From contig NZ_JAGKQQ010000001.1 in the NCBI RefSeq assembly GCF_017939745.1, positions 5,456,001-5,520,000 on the forward strand: DNA of 64,000 bases. Direction: 5' to 3'. The stretch comes from Gemmata palustris. GTDB taxonomy: Bacteria > Planctomycetota > Planctomycetia > Gemmatales > Gemmataceae. The stretch's first letter is position 1, and each line of letters begins with the position of its first letter. The translations under genes and the position numbers were made by a program. The notes beneath the pieces were generated by a model, which had not been told where the DNA came from, ran no database searches, and saw only the letters and a list, made by a program, of their open reading frames with translations. Shown here in pieces: positions 30,814-40,335 of the stretch.

Positions 30814-32809
30814 TTATTCACTATCTTTGTCACGCTTTGCGTGGGGAATATTCAGCCAGAATTCGACCTTCCCCACGCGAACGTCGTCAAGCCCGATGGA
30901 CACCAGTCCCGGCAACCAGCCTTCAGCACTTTCCCAGGGAATGTGCAGATCGAACCCGAGCCGGTGCGGTTGGCCACGCCACTGGAACGTCACCAGTGTC
31001 TTCGAGACCCCGGCGTTGGCGACCGAAACGTGGACCGCTAGTTCCGCCGCCCCCGCGACCTCGCGCGACAAGTACCCGGTCGCGATGAGTTCCGCGTCGT
31101 GCTGAAACACGCGCGACAAAAGTGCACGTTCGCGACCGCGTCCGTTGGGTGCAGGAACGTGGTGAGCCGTACCGTTTGGCCGGGGGCGCAGCGGCCGGGC
31201 CGAACACACTCACCTGGACGGCGTCGCGCGGGGCCTGCCAGAACAGCAGGTTCCGGCGCAACTTTTTCCAGACGAACGAGTTCTCGGGTGGGTGCTGCTC
31301 CTCGGTACAGGGGCCAGTCCTTCCGAATACCGGACGGTTGATCCTGCGGCACGTTGGCCGCGTGCCACTGATCTGGATTTGGTGCTGAAACGCTCGGATC
31401 GGGCGGCGGGGCCGGGCGGTCCACGGGGCCGTTCAGCGCTCCGAGTAGCCGATTCGCCATGTCCTGTTCCCCGAATGAGCGGGCGGTGGTGACGGAGCGA
31501 AAGCGGGCGAGGGCGCGTGGTCGGAACGGGTCGGGACGTTGGGCCGCGTCTCCGTCTGTTCGAGGGCACAGTGCGGCCCCGGGGTCGCATCGGGCACGGT
31601 CTCGGACACTTCCGGCAAATCGAACGTGACCGACCCGTCCGAGTCGTCGCGCGCAACGGGGCGCGAATCGCCGAACTCGGTTGTGTGCCGTGAAACCGCT
31701 CCGCTCCGGCCGCCCCATTTCTGAAGGCGCGACAGGAGCAGCGACTCCAGCGGGGGCCGTTCCACCTGTGATTGCGGGCCGGCAACCGCCAGCGCCGCGA
31801 GCGCGTCTTCTAATTCATATAGCGATGGGAACCGGTCGGCCGGAGCCGGAGCCATCATTTGATCCAGGACGGCCGCGAGTTCGCGCGGCACATCGGGGCT
31901 CACGATCGCGACCGATGGCGGCGGGCCGTTCCGCTTCGCGCGGAGTTGCTCCGCGAGTGCCGGGTGCGGGTACGGGGCAGCCCGGTGAGCGCGAAGTAGC
32001 AGACCGCGCCGAGGGCGTACTGGTCGCCCGCGGGCGTCGGATCGAGCGGCGAGACCGCCAGTTCCGGGGCCGCGAAGGTCAACACACTGGCCGAAGCGAA
32101 CGCTGCGGACATGGAATCGAACAGTGACTCGTCCGCGTCCAGGTTCTGCGCGAGCAGCGCCCGCACCGAGTTCGAGCACGCGAGGAAGCCCGTCCGCCCC
32201 GACGCTCACGCAACTCGGCGTCAGCGCGCCGTGTGCCACGCCGCGTGCGTGGTGCGCGCGAGCGCGTTGGCCAAATGGCCCAACAGCGCGATTGCTTCGC
32301 TCGGCGCTAGCGGGCCGCTGGCGTCCACGCGGTCCGCCAGTCTCGCCCTCGCTCTGCGGCCACACGAGGTAATGGAACCCGCCCGCCGTATCGACCTCGA
32401 TGAGCGGAGCGACCGAGGGATGCGTGTCCCCGGCCGCGAGCGCACGCGCGAGTTGCTTCGCTTGCCGCGCCTGCCACAAACTTCGGAGCGGCATCACCCG
32501 GACCGCGAACGCGCCGGACTTGGTTACGTGTATCGCGGAGAACAGCGGACCAAACGTCCCGCGCCCCGCGATCCCGGTGAGCCGGTACGGACCGAGTACG
32601 AGCTGAGACGCCTCACCCGCCAGCGCGTTGGGCCTGGAATGTACTTAGTGCCCCGTGCCGGACGAGGAAGTCCGCCATCGCCCCCGCGGAGCCGCCCGGG
32701 AATTCTGATAGCAGTTCTCCCAGCCGCCCCGCGTCAACGATCCGTGGCGGGCCAACTCGTCGGCGAGGGCCGCGGCGTCCACGGAATTCGCGACGAGGGA
32801 AGCGGACAT
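30814..32809 (-). CDS. Kinase-fold protein lacking catalytic residues (frameshifted)
   Basis: The N-terminus (ADFLVRHGALSTFQAQRALA, then LVLGPYRLTGIAGRGTFGP) is the planctomycete Ser/Thr-kinase lead-in. The VAIK lysine is replaced (GAFAVRVMPL). The HRD loop reads HTARLTPSCVSVGADG, and the DFG site reads ELGAGA. APELAVSPLDPTPAGDQYAL and DRFPSLYELEDALAAL show the later kinase lobes. A Pro-rich linker and a C-terminal beta domain follow (QVSVFGPAAAPGQTVRLTTF, VTFQWRGQPHRLGFDLHIPW, IGLDDVRVGKVEFWLNI). Hence it is probably a pseudokinase sensor or adaptor. About six one-base shifts are present, none in the replaced motifs as read. Confidence 0.7.
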
Positions 32810-33084
32810 GGCAACCGGCGCTAGATTCGTTCGTGTTGGATCTGAAAAACCGCGACGCGGGCGTAACCCGACCCGCTGCGGCACGATACGCACTCTACCA
32901 TAGAACACACGTTTCCCGTTGCACCGAAAGAGCCGACGCAACGGAGCCGGGCGCGAGCGCGGCTCCGGTCAAGAAGGGCATTCTGTTGCCCGAGTGTGTG
33001 ACGTAGAATGATGGCGCGAATCGCACACGCGAAGTTCGACCCGCCCGGTTTCCCCGCCCCGATCCCCGTTCTGGGAGTTCGACT

Positions 33085-34335
33085 ATGCCCCGCGTTCTCG
33101 TTGCGTTGTTGTTCCTCGGTGGCCTCGCGCTCGCCGCGCCCGCGACTGGTGCCGACGATTGGCCCATCTTCCGCGGGGCCGACCGCACCGGCGTTTCCAA
33201 GGACAAGGGGCTGCTCAAGGAGTGGCCCGCGGACGGTCCGCCGCTCGCGTGGAAGGCGACCGGGCTCGGCGTCGGGTACTCCAGCGTGTCCGTGAGCGGC
33301 GACAAGGTGTTCACGATGGGCGACGCGGACAAGGACTGCTTCCTGTTCGGGATCGACCGCAAGACCGGCAAGAAGTTGTGGGAACTGAAGGTGGGCAAGA
33401 CCGGCGGGAACTACCAGGGGCCGCGCTGCACCCCCTCGACCGACGGCGAACGGGTCTTCGCGCTCGGACAGCACGGCGACCTCGTGCGCCGCCGCGAAGG
33501 GCGGCAAAGAAGTGGCGCAAGAGCTTGTCGAAGGACTTCGGCGGGCAGTCCGGCATCTGGAACTTCACCGAATCGCCGCTGCTCGATGGCGACAATCTCA
33601 TCGTTACGCCCGGCGGTTCGACGGCCACAATGGTCGCGCTGGACAAGAAGACCGGCAAAGAGGTGTGGGCCGGCACGATCGACGGGGCGACACGGCCGGG
33701 TACTCGTCCGTGGTGATCGCGAACCTGGGCGGGGTGAAGCAGTACGTCCAACTCATGGCCAACGGTCTCGTATCGTTTGATGCGAAGACGGGCAAAATGC
33801 TGTGGCGGTACGGCACGAAGAACGACCGGTTCGGCGGGAACACCGCGAACATCCGACCCCGATCATTAGCGGCGAATTCGTGTTCGCGGCGGCCGGGTAC
33901 GGGCGCGGGGCCGCGCTCCTGAAGGTCACCAAAGACGGCGCCCAGTTCGCGGTGGAAGAGGTGTACTGGAACAAGGCGCGCTGACCAACAAACACGGCGG
34001 CGTGATCCTGGTCGGGGACAAGTTGTTCGGCGACCGCGACGACAGCGGCAACCCGTTCTGTGCGGACTTCAAAACGGGCAAGGTGCTCTGGACCCGCAAG
34101 GGCGGCGAGGGGCGAGGGTCCGCGTCGCTGACCTACGCCGACGGAAGCTCTACATCCGCTACTCCGACGGCTGGGTCGCGCTCGTGGACGCGACCGCGGA
34201 CAAGTACACCGAGATCAGCGCGTTCAAGGTGCCCAATGGGAAGAACAACACGTGGGCGCACCGGTCGTGGTCGGCGGCAAGTTCTACGTCCGCGAACTCG
34301 ACACACTCTGGTGTTACAACGTGGCGACGAAGTGA
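33085..34335 (+). CDS. Exported PQQ-like beta-propeller protein (frameshifted)
   Basis: A signal peptide (MPRVLVALLFLGGLALAAPA) precedes WPIFRGADRTGVSKDKGLLK and repeated blade motifs: FGIDRKTGKKLWELKVGKTG, VALDKKTGKEVWAGTID, SFDAKTGKMLWRYGTKNDRF, CADFKTGKVLWTRKGGEGRG. Such KTGKxLW blades mark the BamB/PQQ-propeller fold, common in planctomycete exported proteins. There is no evidence for a PQQ cofactor. After restored frames it ends GGKFYVRELDTLWCYNVATK with a stop at 34335. At least five one-base shifts are present. Confidence 0.85.
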
Positions 34336-34410
34336 CCGTGCCCGCCCCGGACTTGCGGCGCGGGCCGTGGACCCGCCGCTCGCCTATGAGATGCAGTGAA
34401 ATACAAGGAG

Positions 34411-34450
34411 CTTCGACTTTACGACTTGGGACGTTCGGACCTTACGACTT
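34411..34450. repeat. Degenerate copy of the 29078-29170 repeat arm
   Basis: The words CTTCGAC, ACGACTT and CCTTACGACTT occur here in the same order as in the right arm at 29130-29170, but diverged and without the partner arm. The stretch covers the stop codon of the minus-strand membrane protein gene. Confidence 0.5.
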
Positions 34451-35583
34451 CGCCGAATGAATGTCCCAGAACACGTCGCGGCGCGCGGGCGCATCCACAG
34501 GTAGAGCACGAACGCGAGCCCGAGGAACCCCAGCCCGAGCCACTCCGGGCGGAGGTTCTCCGCGACCCAACTTCCCGCCTGCTGGTACAGCGGGAAGCCG
34601 TCGGCCTTCTGCGATTCGTAGTCGAGCTTGAGCGACTTCAGCCCCATCGTCATGTACGGGGCCGCGAGGCTCAGCAACCCGCACGCGACCGCGAGCGTCT
34701 GCTTCGCCCTTTGATGTCCAGCGGGACCTCGGCCAGCACCTTCGTGCCCTGCCGGATCACCACACGCGCCTGGATGCGACCCAGTACCCGAGGGACGACC
34801 CAGATGGTCGCGCTGGGTGTGCCCGCGGCGTCAACGGTGATCGCGTGTCGCGGGGGTAGCAGTCACACCCCGGCAGCACGGGTTCCACCTCGACCACCGA
34901 CCCCTCTTCCACGCTGAACGTCTCGCTCACCGCCTGTTTTACTTTCTCCTTCACGATTTCCGCGATCTCCTCTTCGGAGAGGATGACGAGCAGCGGAAAC
35001 ATGCGGTCGGGGTTCATCCGCGTGTAGTAGCGCACGGTGGCCCGGCGCTCGGAACTGCGTTTTGCTGTCTCGGAGCTGCGTTTTGCTTTCGCGTGCCGGT
35101 AACGCGCTCGTCCTCAATGCCTTTCAAACCCTTTTTGACCTCAATTACTGTCTTCCCCAGCGGACGGGTGGAGCGAAAAGCACCACGGTCCGGGGTGCCA
35201 CCGCTGGAGCAGGGGCCGGAAAGGGAGCCGGGGTGCGACCGAGCCCGGGGCCGCGGATCGCGCTACCGTCCCCTCGTCCGCTGGCGACTCGGGAGCCGCG
35301 ACGTAGAGCAGATCGAGCCACAGGATGCCGTCGCGGTAGTTGGTCGCACGGAGCGTTTCGCACAGGTCGCCGATCCGCTCGGCCGGTCCGACCGGTTGAC
35401 CGTTGGCTGTGAAAGTCCAATTCCACACGTGCGGGTAACGGTCGTGAAGCGCCATCACCTGGAGAAGTTGCCTGAGCGTCGTGCTCGAGAGACGGTGACT
35501 TCGCGCTCCTCTTCCACGAAGCTGGGGGCAACGTCGCTCCGCCTGATCGCAATACGCACGGTTTGTGTCGGCGCGTCTGACAT
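34442..35583 (-). CDS. Hypothetical membrane protein downstream of nuoC (frameshifted)
   Basis: This is read as one gene with restored frames. The N-terminal part is MSDAPTQTVRIAIRRSDVAP, then DGILWLDLLYVAAPE. A Pro-rich middle follows, then KTVIEVKKGLKGIEDERVTG, YYTRMNPDRMFPLLVILSEE, EEGSVVEVEPVLPGCDCYPR, and one C-terminal membrane helix (WLGLGFLGLAFVLYLWMRPR). I do not recognise the family. It begins 64 bases after nuoC and may share its transcript. At least three shifts occur, so the join of the two halves is an inference. Confidence 0.5.
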
Positions 35584-35646
35584 CGGGTGACCTTCACCGG
35601 GAACGGGATGCCAGTTTCTTCGTTGCCCGCCCCGGATATTCGCGAT

Positions 35647-36175
35647 TCAGCGGCAGCGGATGCCGTGGTACTCGAGCGGGAACTCGTAGTCCTTGCGAAG
35701 CGGGTGCCCCACCCAGTCGTCGTTGAGCAGGATGCGGACGAGGTTCGGGTGCCCGGTGAAGAACACGCCCACGAGGTCGTACACCTCGCGCTCGTGCCAG
35801 TCGGCCGTTCTCCACACGCCGGACACACTCGGCACCTCGGGGAGCGCGCGCCGACCGCGTCGCCTTCCAGCGGGAGCACCAGTTTCAGCGTGAAGCGCGA
35901 CCGGGGAACGCGAAGCTCGACAGGTGGTAGAGCACTTCGAGGTGCGGCTCGAACCCGGCCTTCGCGACCTTCTTCGCGTCAATTTCGAGGTAATCGACGC
36001 CGGTGATGTCGTTCAGGAGCGCGAACTTCAGTCGGGGTTCGTCGCGCAGGAACCGACACACCTCGACCAACTGCGCCGGCTCGACGGTCACGAACGGATC
36101 GAGCGCGTCGAGCTTCTTGCCCGTGATCGCGGGGCCGAACCGTTCTTCGAGCGCGGCGATTTCGGTGGCTGTCAT
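35647..36175 (-). CDS. nuoC: NADH-quinone oxidoreductase subunit C (frameshifted)
   Basis: This is the peripheral-arm subunit of complex I. The first part reads [40 protein letters not shown] and [12 protein letters not shown]. The conserved block [20 protein letters not shown] followed by [20 protein letters not shown] is the classic NuoC signature. It ends EYHGIRCR. Two one-base shifts lie near 35.85-35.95 kb. It follows nuoB by 15 bases, so it is in the same operon. Confidence 0.9.
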
Positions 36176-36190
36176 GATGGTTCCTAAACG

Positions 36191-36804
36191 TCACGCTTTG
36201 ACGGGCTTGGCGCGTTCCTTGTTCTCCGCCAGGAACGCGACCGCCTTCGCGGGATCGGCCAGTTCTTCGGGCAACTGCACGCGCCCGGTGCGTGCGGGCA
36301 CGGGCAGTTCCGCCGGCTTCCCCTTCGTGAGTTCGCGCATCTTGTGGATCTTGTCCTGCACCCGCATCAAGCCTTCCAGCAGCGCTTCGGGGCGCGGCGG
36401 GCAGCCGGGCACGTACACATCGACGGGTACCACCAGATCGACGCCCTTCGCGACGTTGTAGCCGTACTTGTAATACGGCCCGCCGCCGCACGTACAGGCG
36501 CCCATCGCGATCACGAACTTCGGGTCGGGCATCTGGTTGTAGAGCCGGCGCACGCGGTCGGCCATTTTCAGGTTCACCGTGCCGGCGACGATCATGAGAT
36601 CCGCCTGACGCGGGGTCGCGCGAAACGCTCCGGCCCCGAACCGGTCGATGTCGTACGCGCGCGCGCCGGTGGCCATCATCTCGATGGCGCAGCACGCCAG
36701 GCCGAACGTCATCGGCCACAGCGACGACTCGCGCGCCCAGTTGATCGCGTGCTCCAGGCTCGTGACCATGAACCCGTCTTCGAGCGCCCTTCGAGCAGAC
36801 CCAT
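36191..36804 (-). CDS. nuoB: NADH-quinone oxidoreductase subunit B (one frameshift)
   Basis: This subunit carries the terminal N2 [4Fe-4S] cluster. The cysteines are visible in [24 protein letters not shown] and [14 protein letters not shown]. The start ATG at 36804 sits behind GGAGGGG and overlaps the nuoA stop (TGATG). Right after it, one base is missing in a G-run, which shifts [20 protein letters not shown]. The rest of the frame is clean to the C-terminal tail ending ERAKPVKA. Confidence 0.93.
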
Positions 36805-37382
36805 CACACCCCTCCGGACGAGTGGCCCACGTGAGCCGGTTGATTAGACGCAACGGCTTCGAGCGGAGGGCCGGTTCCGCCGACCGGTTCCTGGGCCGCA
36901 ACACTCCGTACCCATTCCAAGTCCCCCGCGGCGCCACAAGTACGCGAACCCGACCAGCAGCACACCGAAGAACACGAGGATGTCCGCGAACGCGATCCAC
37001 GCGAGCGACTTCGCGGCGGCCGGTTCCGGCGCGCCCGCGTCCGACGCGGCACCACGCGGTTGCAAGTTCATCGCCGATTCAACACGCACTTCCGCCGGGC
37101 GCGATTCATCCCCGCACGCACCGCACTGCCGAACACGACGGCCCACGGGAAGAAGAACGCGAGTTCCACGTCGAAGATCACGAACAGGAGCGCGACGACG
37201 TAGAACCGCAAGTCGAACTGAATCCACGCATCGCCGACCGGCTGCTCGCCGCACTCGTAGACTTCCGCTTTCTCCGCGCTCGGGAGATCGGGCCGAATCA
37301 GCCGACCCAAAACGAGATTCGCCGCGAGCAGGGTTAAACCCGCCGCGAGGAAGATCAGGATGAAGAGAACGAGCGTTGTCAT
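36804..37382 (-). CDS. nuoA: NADH-quinone oxidoreductase subunit A (frameshifted)
   Basis: This is the membrane-arm subunit with three helices. The first is [20 protein letters not shown]. The conserved loop [20 protein letters not shown] and helix [20 protein letters not shown] follow. After a linker longer than usual and one shift comes helix three ([20 protein letters not shown]). ATG 37382 was chosen because upstream codons overlap the intergenic palindrome. The stop overlaps nuoB (TGATG). Confidence 0.9.
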
Positions 37383-37392
37383 GGAAGCTCCG

Positions 37393-37457
37393 GGCGAACC
37401 CTGGCCGCAAGGCCAGCGGGTGTTGCCATCAATCCCGGCTGTGAGGCCGGGTTCGCC
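37393..37457. repeat. Compound palindrome between nuoI and nuoA
   Basis: The outer arms GCGAACCC and GGGTTCGC flank two small internal hairpins (TGGCCGCAAGGCCA and CCCGGCTGTGAGGCCGGG). It fills the 76-base gap between two genes of one cluster, so it may adjust the ratio of their transcripts rather than end them. Confidence 0.6.
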
Positions 37458-37458
37458 A

Positions 37459-38015
37459 TCACGTCGTTTGCTTCCCATCAACCGCGGGTTTCGGCAGGTC
37501 CGCGGTCTTCGTCCACACCGGCAAACTGACCCGCTTCGATTCCTGCACGGCGGTCGGGTTCAGCGTCGCTTGCCCCCACGCGACGTCCAGCGGCAGTTTT
37601 GCGTAATCGACCACGCAGCCGTCGCGGGTGTACGTGCTGATGTCGTGATTCGAGCCCATGAAGATGCAATCGACCGGGCACGGGTCCACGCACAGCGCAC
37701 AGAACATGCACTTCGTGTAGTCGATCTTGAACCCGGTGACGACGAACCCCTTCGCGGGCGGCGCGGCCTTCTCCTTGTCGATGTAGATGCAATCGACCGG
37801 GCACGCGGGCACTTGTCGCACCCGATGCACGTCGTCAGGTCGAACCGGTGGAACCCGCGGTACCGCGGGCGGATGGGCACCGGCTGCTCCGGGTACGCGA
37901 AGTGGCTCGTGAACGTGCCGCGCCGGAACGACTGCACGAAGTACCAGAGCGTGACGTACATGCCCGAGGCGAGCGTGGTCGTCGCGAGGTAAACGTTGCG
38001 GAACCAGGCACGCAT
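37459..38015 (-). CDS. nuoI: Complex I 4Fe-4S subunit NuoI-type ferredoxin (frameshifted)
   Basis: The protein begins MRAWFRNVYLATTTLASGMY with a hydrophobic stretch, then FAYPEQPVPIRPRYRGFHRF. Two CxxCxxCxxxCP clusters follow: CIGCDKC...ACPVDC, which needs one restored base, and CMFCALCVDPCPVDCI. This is NuoI, which passes electrons through N6a and N6b. The C-terminal tail includes WGQATLNPTAVQES. It is first in the I-A-B-C order, with nuoA 76 bases downstream. Confidence 0.88.
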
Positions 38016-38758
38016 GGGATGACCGTGCGGGGGAGGGGTTCGAGGAGGTGATTGTAAGGAAGGTGGACCAGAAATCGCAAGGCGCGGACTTCGCGAGCCG
38101 CTCCGGGCGTCGGGCACCGAATCGGATCGCTGGTGCCGCCGTGCGAACGACCGCGGTCAATGTGGGGTGCGGAGTTTCAAGCGTTGAACCGCCTGTACTG
38201 GCGGTAGAGCTGTTGGGACGACGATTTTGGATCTTTGGAACCCTCGGAATTAGTCTCAGAAACGCCCAATCTCCCTCACTCCAGATGCTCGACTAACATT
38301 TGCTAACATTTTCGGGTTGGGCGCCCTGCGAACACTGGCGTCACTACACCAATCGCTGATATTTCAAGATATTCAGCGTCATTTCGCCTCTCGAGGCACC
38401 CGCGCCAAATGGTAACATTGGCTAACAAAAATCGGCCCCCGACAGTGGTCCTCAACCGGCTTCAGCTTCTTGCACCTGCGCGGCTCGCCAAGCAGTAGAT
38501 AGCACCATCCAATGCACGGCTTCACACTCTCAGCGCCCTGAGCCGGAAGCCAGACATTGACCATTCGTACATTATATCACAGTCGGCGCCGACGGAGGTG
38601 TCCTTTTCGATTCCGAGCCCGCCGCGTTGGAGGAATTCGCTGCTTAAATAGCTCCCCTCCTCAACGAGCAACGGCCCGAGGGGTTTTACCCCGGGCCGTT
38701 GCTCGTTGTGACCACGTTCGTGCTGTGCTGTGCCCGCGAACGGGCAGGATCGCAGTTT
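38016..38758. other. Long intergenic region upstream of nuoI
   Basis: The 743 bases have lower GC than the surroundings. Short repeated words (CTAACATT, GCTAAC) occur around 38290-38430. A 61-codon minus frame at 38379-38564 has no recognisable product. The terminator at 38662-38708 closes the HEAT gene. No tRNA is recognised. The nuo promoter is presumably within, but I cannot place it. Confidence 0.5.
38662..38708 (-). terminator. Terminator of the HEAT-repeat gene
   Basis: Arms 38662-38678 and 38692-38708 pair over 17 bp without mismatch, and the loop holds a further small pairing. The hairpin lies about 50 bases after the stop at 38759 on the minus strand. Confidence 0.75.
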
Positions 38759-40179
38759 CTACGGTTTCTTCGGGTCTTTCGGGTCCGGCTGAGCGACCGC
38801 GGGGCTGACGGGCTTCGCGCTGTCAATGTGTTTGATCGCGGCCTCGATCAGCCTGACGACCTCCTCGACGGTCTTTCTCTCGTGCTCCCGTCCTTCTGCA
38901 TCTCCTCGGCGACCCTCAATTCCCTGTCCTTCAGTTTGAGCATCCCTCCGCGGCCTTCCGCTCCTGGTCCTTCAGCGTGTTAACGAGCTTCCCCATCTCC
39001 GTCGCGAGCTTTTTCAGGTCCGGGATCGCGGGCTTCGCCCCCGCGCCCATCGCGGCGATGGTGTTGACCGTGGTGACGGTGAGTTGGAGCGGTTGGTCCT
39101 CTCGCCGAGCAACCGGACGACGGCGTCCAGTTTCTTCGCCCCATTTCGCCCATGACGCTGATCGCCTGAAGTGCCTGGGCCTTCACGCCCACTTCGACCC
39201 CGGTCAGGTGGCGGGCGAAGGCGTCCAGGGTTTTCTTCGTTGATTTCCCGCGGGTCGAACTGCATCAGAACGAGGCGCGCCCAAATTTCGACCTGCTTGT
39301 CTTTCTCCAGGGCGGGGATCTTGGCTTTCAGATCGCCGACCCGGTGCTTCATGCGCGTGATGATGATCGCGGCCGACTTCACATCAATGGGCGGGTTCAC
39401 TTTGGCCCCGCTTTCCTCACCCCGTCCCACGGCGGACCGAGGAGCGTAAGCGACTGGAGTGCCTCCATGCGAACGGAGGCGCTCACGTCCTTCGCCAGCA
39501 CGTCGGCCAGGGCGGTCAGAGCCTTCATATTCGGGCCGGTCGTCTCGCTGAACCCGACCCGGCCCAGCGCGCTCGCGATGGCCCGGCGCGTCTCGTAAGA
39601 GACGTCCGACATCGCGACGCCGGTGAGTTTGGTGATCGTGTCGTAGGCCTTCGGCCCGAACATGGTGATCGTCAGAACGGCCTGGTACCGGGAACTGCCG
39701 CCGGTGATGCCCGTGTCCACGACCTCGGCCAACATGCGGGCGCTTCCTTGTTGTCGGCCTCGGCGTCGAACGCGATCGCCCCGACCGCGCCGAACACGGC
39801 GAACCTCACACTGGGGTCGCGCTCGGCGGCCATGCGCCGGAGCAGCAGTTTGCTCACGTCGCCCTTCTGGGCGGGCGGGCCGAAGCTCGACAGCGTGCGG
39901 GCCGCGAACTCGCGGATGGTCGGGTCCGGGTCCTCCATGTCCTTCATCACGGCCTTGATGTCCTTGCCGTTAATGTCGGTCGGCCACTTCGGTTCCGGCG
40001 GTTTGGTCGGTTCCTTCTTCTCCGGTTCCTTCTTCTCCGGCTGTGCGGCCCGGCACGGCCGGTTGCGCGCCCACCACGGCCGCGACCAAGAAAGCGAGCA
40101 GGAGCGCGAACGTGCCGCGGAGCGCAGCGCTCCCGGCCCCGCGGCTGGGAGGGGTGACGGACGGCGAGGCGGGTTGCAT
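38759..40179 (-). CDS. Exported HEAT-repeat protein (frameshifted)
   Basis: A long signal or anchor (SAALRGTFALLLAFLVAAVV) is followed by a Lys/Glu/Pro-rich linker. At least five HEAT-like helical repeats follow (PTIREFAARTLSSFGPPAQK, PSVRFAVFGAVGAIAFDAEA, SYETRRAIASALGRVGFSET, ASVRMEALQSLTLLGPPW, VKAQALQAISVMGEMGAKKL). A charged C-terminal helix ends VSPAVAQPDPKDPKKP. HEAT arrays bind proteins; the partner is unknown. The start ATG 40179 follows GAGG. Four or more one-base losses interrupt it. Confidence 0.7.
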
Positions 40180-40335
40180 GTCGGTACCTCGGTGACTCTT
40201 CCCGATACGAGCTAACGTTAAGCATACCCGCTGCGTTGGCGCGGCGGCAACGCCACATGACCGATCCATTTCGGTGGCCCGGGGCGCCCGCGGTCCGGTA
40301 ACATATCAACCATTCGCGCGCCCAGGGAACCGGAA

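Noticed and set aside
38379-38564. A 61-codon minus frame in the region before nuoI
   Set aside because: No ribosome site, no homology that I can recognise, and unusual composition; left as intergenic.
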